NCBI GenBank assembly: GCA_907163375.1
Contig: CAJQUW010003196.1
Span: 62,001-126,000, forward strand
Direction of reading: 5' to 3'
From: Prostheceraeus crozeri
Taxonomy: Eukaryota; Platyhelminthes; Polycladida; Euryleptidae
Length of the DNA stretch: 64,000 bases
Part shown: in pieces, positions 52,001 through 58,000 of the stretch
Position numbering within the stretch: position 1 is the stretch's first letter
Layout of the letters: every line of letters starts with the position of its first letter
The notes under the pieces: model-generated
What the model was told of the DNA's origin: nothing
Databases searched by the model: none
What the model saw: only the letters and a program-made list of their open reading frames with translations
Program-made: the position numbers and the translations under genes

Positions 52001-55000
52001 AAGAACCAATAATATTTAAATGATTTTGCAGTCTCGATGAAGTGAGGTAGAAGTCTGAACAGCTTCAGCTAATCTCTACAAAAGCAACTTTGAAGCTTCA
52101 AAATTGGCCGTTATTTTTAATAGAATCTGAGAGGGACAAACGATTGTGACATTAATTTACAATCATTGTGATATTCATATTTAAAGTTATTCGAATTTTC
52201 ATATTTTGAGCTCAGATCAAAACTTTTGGCATGAAATTCATTTAGCATCACTTTGTCTTCTAAGTCTGTGAGGGTAAATTGCCATGATATCAAAAATGTC
52301 GCACGGCAATCTTTATTATACTGCCTTTCCGTAAGCAGATTTTTCCCTAATCAAACTGAGAGTTCACTAAAATGCATGCACTTCACAACAGCATGGATAG
52401 TAGAAAGTAGATTGGGTATTGGCTCATTTCACCATAATTTTGAATACAGATCTGTAATATTATACTCATTTATACATAATAAATACAAGCATGTTTATAT
52501 ACCATAGTGTGTCAACTTAACATGTCCATCTCAATCTTCAATATTTTCACAAGGATTCAATGAAATGATCACTAATGTAAGAAATACATGGACTCTTTGA
52601 ACCAAGCAGCAAGATGAGAATAGGAAATATGACAAAACTTGAACGAATTTCGATTTGTATATTTGAACTCATTTTTATTATTAATCTTCATGCAATGGTT
52701 GCGGTATTTCTTTGTGCTCCGATCGATTTCACTGAAAGGTTGAATATTTTTCTATGGTTTCTCTAAAGCCATTATTTTTTTGCAGCAGAACCATTCTTAG
52801 ACTCTTAAGATTCTTGAAAATAAAGTCGTTTTGCTGAATATGAAGGGTAATTGGAGAATATGGATGAAATAATGTAAGTTCTCCTACTTCGTTCAACTTG
52901 ATGTACGATCATCGAATTCTGTAGTTTCAGGTCATGATGTTTAACATATCCACCGCATTCAAAGTTCCGCTGAACGGGGTTAGCCAGCATTTCTGTGAAT
53001 CATGCATTATTCAAATACTTTCATTTGTGCAAATGCGTAAGATCAAATATTCAAGTATTTTCAAAAGTGAACATGAACTTCACGCAAAAGTCGAGCAACC
53101 TTATCAAAGTCCTTCATCATTTAGGAAGAAATTTAAAATGCCTGTTTAGAAATTTAAATTAATAAGCAGCAGTGATTTGTGATCTGAGAAAAACGCCATT
53201 CACGCGCACAAATTCATCTCCCAAAGTGACTAGACATTTGCATCAGTAACACGATTGGAGCCCACAGGGATGAAGAGTAGGAGTCGGAGTCCTATCAAAT
53301 GATATGACTCCGGGTTCCGGTCTATAACTAGACCAGAAATATGATACAAACAAATTATTTATCCTCGTGCACAGCTGTCAGTGTCTTGATATCAACTTTC
53401 TCCGTCAAACAAAAGTACAGAGACAGCCGTACATGCAAAGCTTGTAATAGTTGAGGGAATGAACCGTGATAGTGAAAAAAGGATTGTCTTTTCACTCGGC
53501 GATTTAATAGAGAAGACAAGCCTTCCTAGCCTCCATCACACCTGCGCACCAAAGGTCACATCAGAGACAAAAATGAAATACTAGTTTGTTTGAGAACATT
53601 ACCTCTTACCCTCACGTTAATCGTGTGTGATGGCTCCTCTAAAGCGCATATTAAAATCGAAAGTGTACTCATATTTTTGAAGAAGGGGATATTTTCCTGC
53701 CTGGTAGACACTGGAGAAAACCCGTGTGAAGCACACATCAACAAGATGGGAGGAGCAGAGTCGCATGCATCCGACTTAAAGGTACATTTGATACACGTTC
53801 ATAGAAAATGATTGATGATTGATACAGGAATGATCACTAAAATAAGTTCAGGTAAGCCTATAATGATCTATGATGTAGGTTACCAGTTTTTTTTGAAAAG
53901 CTACGCTATACGTGTATATACTTGCCAACCGGAGTCGGAGTCCTATTAAAAGGATAGGACTCCGCATCCCTGGGAGCCCATGAGAAACATGAAACGTGCG
54001 ATATTCAGGACATCAACTCTTACTACATATTTTGACACATCTATTTTGTATAACACATCTCATCATCATCAGGAAGACGAGACCCAAACATTAATTCAAA
54101 GGAGGCATCAACACAATGGAAGGAATTCCTGTCACCTTCTATGAACCCTCCGTCGTCTCAGCCAGTAGGCTACATGTATCACTGGGGGAGACAGTCTGGA
54201 ATGGGACAGGTCATTTTGGGACACTTCTTTCCGCCGCAGCGTTGCGGGAGACGTTTCATTTGAACTTTCTCGTCAGGCTCTATCCGATGGCACCATAATC
54301 GGGAAACGCTTTCCCTCGCCATCGTTTCACTTTCACAGACGAGATAAGAGCTTTGGAATTGATCCGACATCTGCACATCATTGGCCGGCAATATAGATTT
54401 AGATGATAATTTTTGATTCCAACGTCAACGTTTAAAAATTTGCACAGCCTCAGGCTCTGCCAACGCAGTTGCAACTAACTTTGCAATCCAAAACGCTATT
54501 CGTTGGATTGAATCGTCCAGTGTAAAGATATCTGATATCACATGAAGAATATCACTTACCAGTTCTCCAAAATTGTCCGGTTTGCTTTCATTTGTAAAGG
54601 AAAATGGTACAAAATATTTCTGTCCATATGCATGGATGTCAAAATAGAGTTTGATTTGACGTTGCAGTGACTGAACGAATGCTCGAATATTTTCGGTGCA
54701 TGGGTCAGAAAATGGAAATGGTCCTCTAAACGTCTCTGAGCAAGGATTTGCATTGTTCTCCGTTCCTAAAATTGCAAAACTTTGTAAGAATAAAAAAGAC
54801 TGCTCACTGAATGAGGTGCTCTGTCAGAGATAGAAGCTTTTCCCAGAAAAAGTCTTTTTCTATGAATCATCTTAGCCCTTGCCCCAATGTGGGGAGGGGT
54901 ATTTTCACACCCCGGCGAATTTTTTAATATATTTTAAACCAAGCAAGCGATGGCCACCAGATTTCTAGTAGCCTACTTTCTACGTATTATGCAACTTTTG

Positions 55001-58000
55001 ACAGGAGGATAATAAATTTGGCACAATACTTTTGGCGTGAGAGCTATTTTAAAACTTGACCTTAGCCTAGGGATGACCCTAAAAATAAAAGCAATGCTGT
55101 TTTTCTGAATCCCCATTCAATGCCTATTCGATTGATGTGTGGATTGGCAAAATTGGTGTAATAGTTTAGAAGGTCAGCTGGGAATGGGGGGGGCGAGGGT
55201 TAATATAAGAAAATGACGAAATAAACTAACCCAAGAAAAACTATTGAAACCCAAGAAAGACGAAGGAGGAGAGAGATGATGCTGAGGAAGAAGATAGGAT
55301 ACGATGCTCAATCCCTTACGTCGGAAAGGATTCAAGCAAGTTGGCCTCTGTCCTTCGAGAGGTGAATGTCGAGGTGTCGATGAAGCCTAGGACAACACTT
55401 CGATCCCTGCTGGTGAGGAAGAGACCTGCCCCGGCTACTCAATTGGGCGTAGTGTATGGGATCACATGCCAGAACGGATGCTCGTGGAGTTATGTGGGTG
55501 AAACAGCTAGAACCAAGGAGGTGAGAGGCAATGAGCATGCTCGCGCGATACGAGAACTCGACGTGGACCGGTCCGAGCTGGCTAAGCATGTGGCGTTGAC
55601 TGGTCATCGAATCAACGTGGAGAAAGCTGAAGTGCTAGACAGAGAGAGTGTTTGGAGTAAGCGAGTGGTAAAGGAGGCGTTCTGGACCAAGAAGATGGAT
55701 TCGCAGAACAAAGTGAAGCATGCCCTCAGTGAATCTTGGCACTGCTTGTGTTGACTTGACTTTTCTTCTTTCACCTAATTTTCGTATTTTATGGTGTTAC
55801 TTTTCACTTGTAATCAGTAGTGTTCTTACTTAGGCATTTTTATCTTTGTGTCTTGTGTTTTTCACAGCAGCGGAGTCATAGAATCTAATTGTGTAATGTG
55901 AACTGTCTTCTGTGGCTGGTTCTACAGTCAGTTCCTCTGATGATGGCCGGCAGTGCCGTTCGAAAGATCTAAGCGCTTTTAATTAGAAAAACGACATTTT
56001 GGTTTTCTTGGCTACTATCAGCCTTACTGGGATTCCGCCTCAAATTACAATGAATAACCCAGGCTCACTATTTGCAATAACCTTAATATCGAAATGGCAC
56101 ATCACAAAATTAGACAACTTGCTCCTTCTAGAATCGATAATTCATGTATCACTTGCTATTGGAAATGGCAAACAATAAGCTGTCAGCAGAGGACACCAGA
56201 GCAAGTGTGAGATGCGTACGTGCTGTGATATCACTTCGCGCACACCAAAACACACATCGCGTGGCTAACATTCGATTCAGCGTATGCACTATACAGTGAG
56301 AAATGCCGAGGAGAGGATGTGAAATCATCAAGTGAACTAATTTTCGTACGCCTGCTACTTTCTTTAATAATGATCGGAAGGGCCAACATTATGGAGAAAA
56401 CTTGTGGGCAATGATCTGAATTCTTCGAATCTGAAGGAATTTTGGCAATCGAAGCACTTTGCTGGAACTCACATTAATCCGCAAGCGACGCACGACTTTT
56501 TCCTATCTCTGTAAGGTATTAGGAATTCCTTCTTGCCCACTTAATAGGTTCCTCGATGTGCCGTCAATTTCGTATTAATCTCACTTCTAGCAAACCAAAG
56601 CAGATAAACAAAATATTTAATTCTGTGATTTATTCTACCGATTTCGGATAGGAGTGGAACAGCCGCTCTTATCCTTCATCAGGAATAGAAAGACATACAA
56701 AAAGATGTAAAATTCAAATAGTGCAAGCATTACAAATATGCAAGGATTGCATGCATAGAATTATAGAAACAGAAGGGAAAGATTAATGCGTATAGATTCT
56801 TTATGTCAACTTGCAGCTATGCTGGTCAAAGAGATAGGAGATTTAGGGTCAAATAAAGGTGATCGCTACAATATCGGTCATCAATTGACTTGAGAATTTC
56901 CTTTCTATTTTGTTCATTTTCATTTCCTTCGACTTCATCCAATATAGACGTTTTAACCATAGCGTAGGGATGTATATGTAGAGTGTCGACTCAAAAAGTG
57001 TCTGTATACAGTGAAAATTGTTTTATGAAAAGATTTATTTTTTTGCGGAGACTGCGTTCCCGTGGTCCAAAAACTTATTTGAACACTTTTGAAAAAAGTC
57101 AATATTTGCCGATTTATATACTACCGAGATGAAGCTCCTCTCTAAGTAGTATGAAACAAGTTGGATATCAAAAGGAATGAATATTTGCTAATAAGCATCC
57201 TAACTAAGCGGAAATTAAGCTGATTATCAAGGGAATTTCATGATCTGTATTATAATGGAAGTCTTCATGAAAAGTCACCATATTATTCGTGCTTTCTTGG
57301 CTGAAATTTCAAGTTTTTAATTCAATTTTCACCGATATGATTCACTAAATTCATGTTTCATTTCTTGAATGTAAATAGTGATGTAGACTCATTTACATCT
57401 TTCAAAGTTAATTGAAATCATCGTCCTTGATTGAGTGATTTTTCTCTACCAGTGGCAGGTTGCCTGTGATGTGATTACGCTTAAGAAAATACTTTTCAGG
57501 TTGAGCATGAAAGATGGAACCCATCGAATTTCTCATTTAACAAACATTGAATCTCCATGGCTGTCATGACACTGAGAATCTGTGAAACACCATCATTCAG
57601 TCTGCATTACAATCATGATCAATCAATTCCGTTGTAAGAAATTTCTGCAAAACTGCACACATGTGCATATCTCACATTTGGTGACAATACTACCTGTATC
57701 TCCCTTGAGTTCATTGAATAAAATCGAAAGTGTATACACATTGGGGATTTAATAAATGCAGAGTTACCACTCTACCTAATATACCTACTCTATGGCTTCA
57801 ACGTTATGTTTTTGATGACCATGTTCTAAACAAAGAAATGACACCTCTTTACTTTCATCATTGTCAAAGCGATGTCCAGCTATCATCTCCCTGAGAGACC
57901 TCCTAATAAATTTTAATTCTAACAATTTTCAATTCCTACTGGAACATATTCTCTTCATTTCGAAATGGACCTAAGAAAAACATGAAATATCTCTCCAGCT

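Larger units (their letters stand above)
55200..56000 (+). mobile_element. Penelope-like element 3' part with GIY-YIG endonuclease
   Basis: A 5'-truncated copy holding the C-terminal endonuclease and the 3' tail with a hammerhead-like core (55937-55965). The reverse transcriptase is absent. Its tail differs from that of the copy at 7000-8740, so the two belong to different families. Confidence 0.8.
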
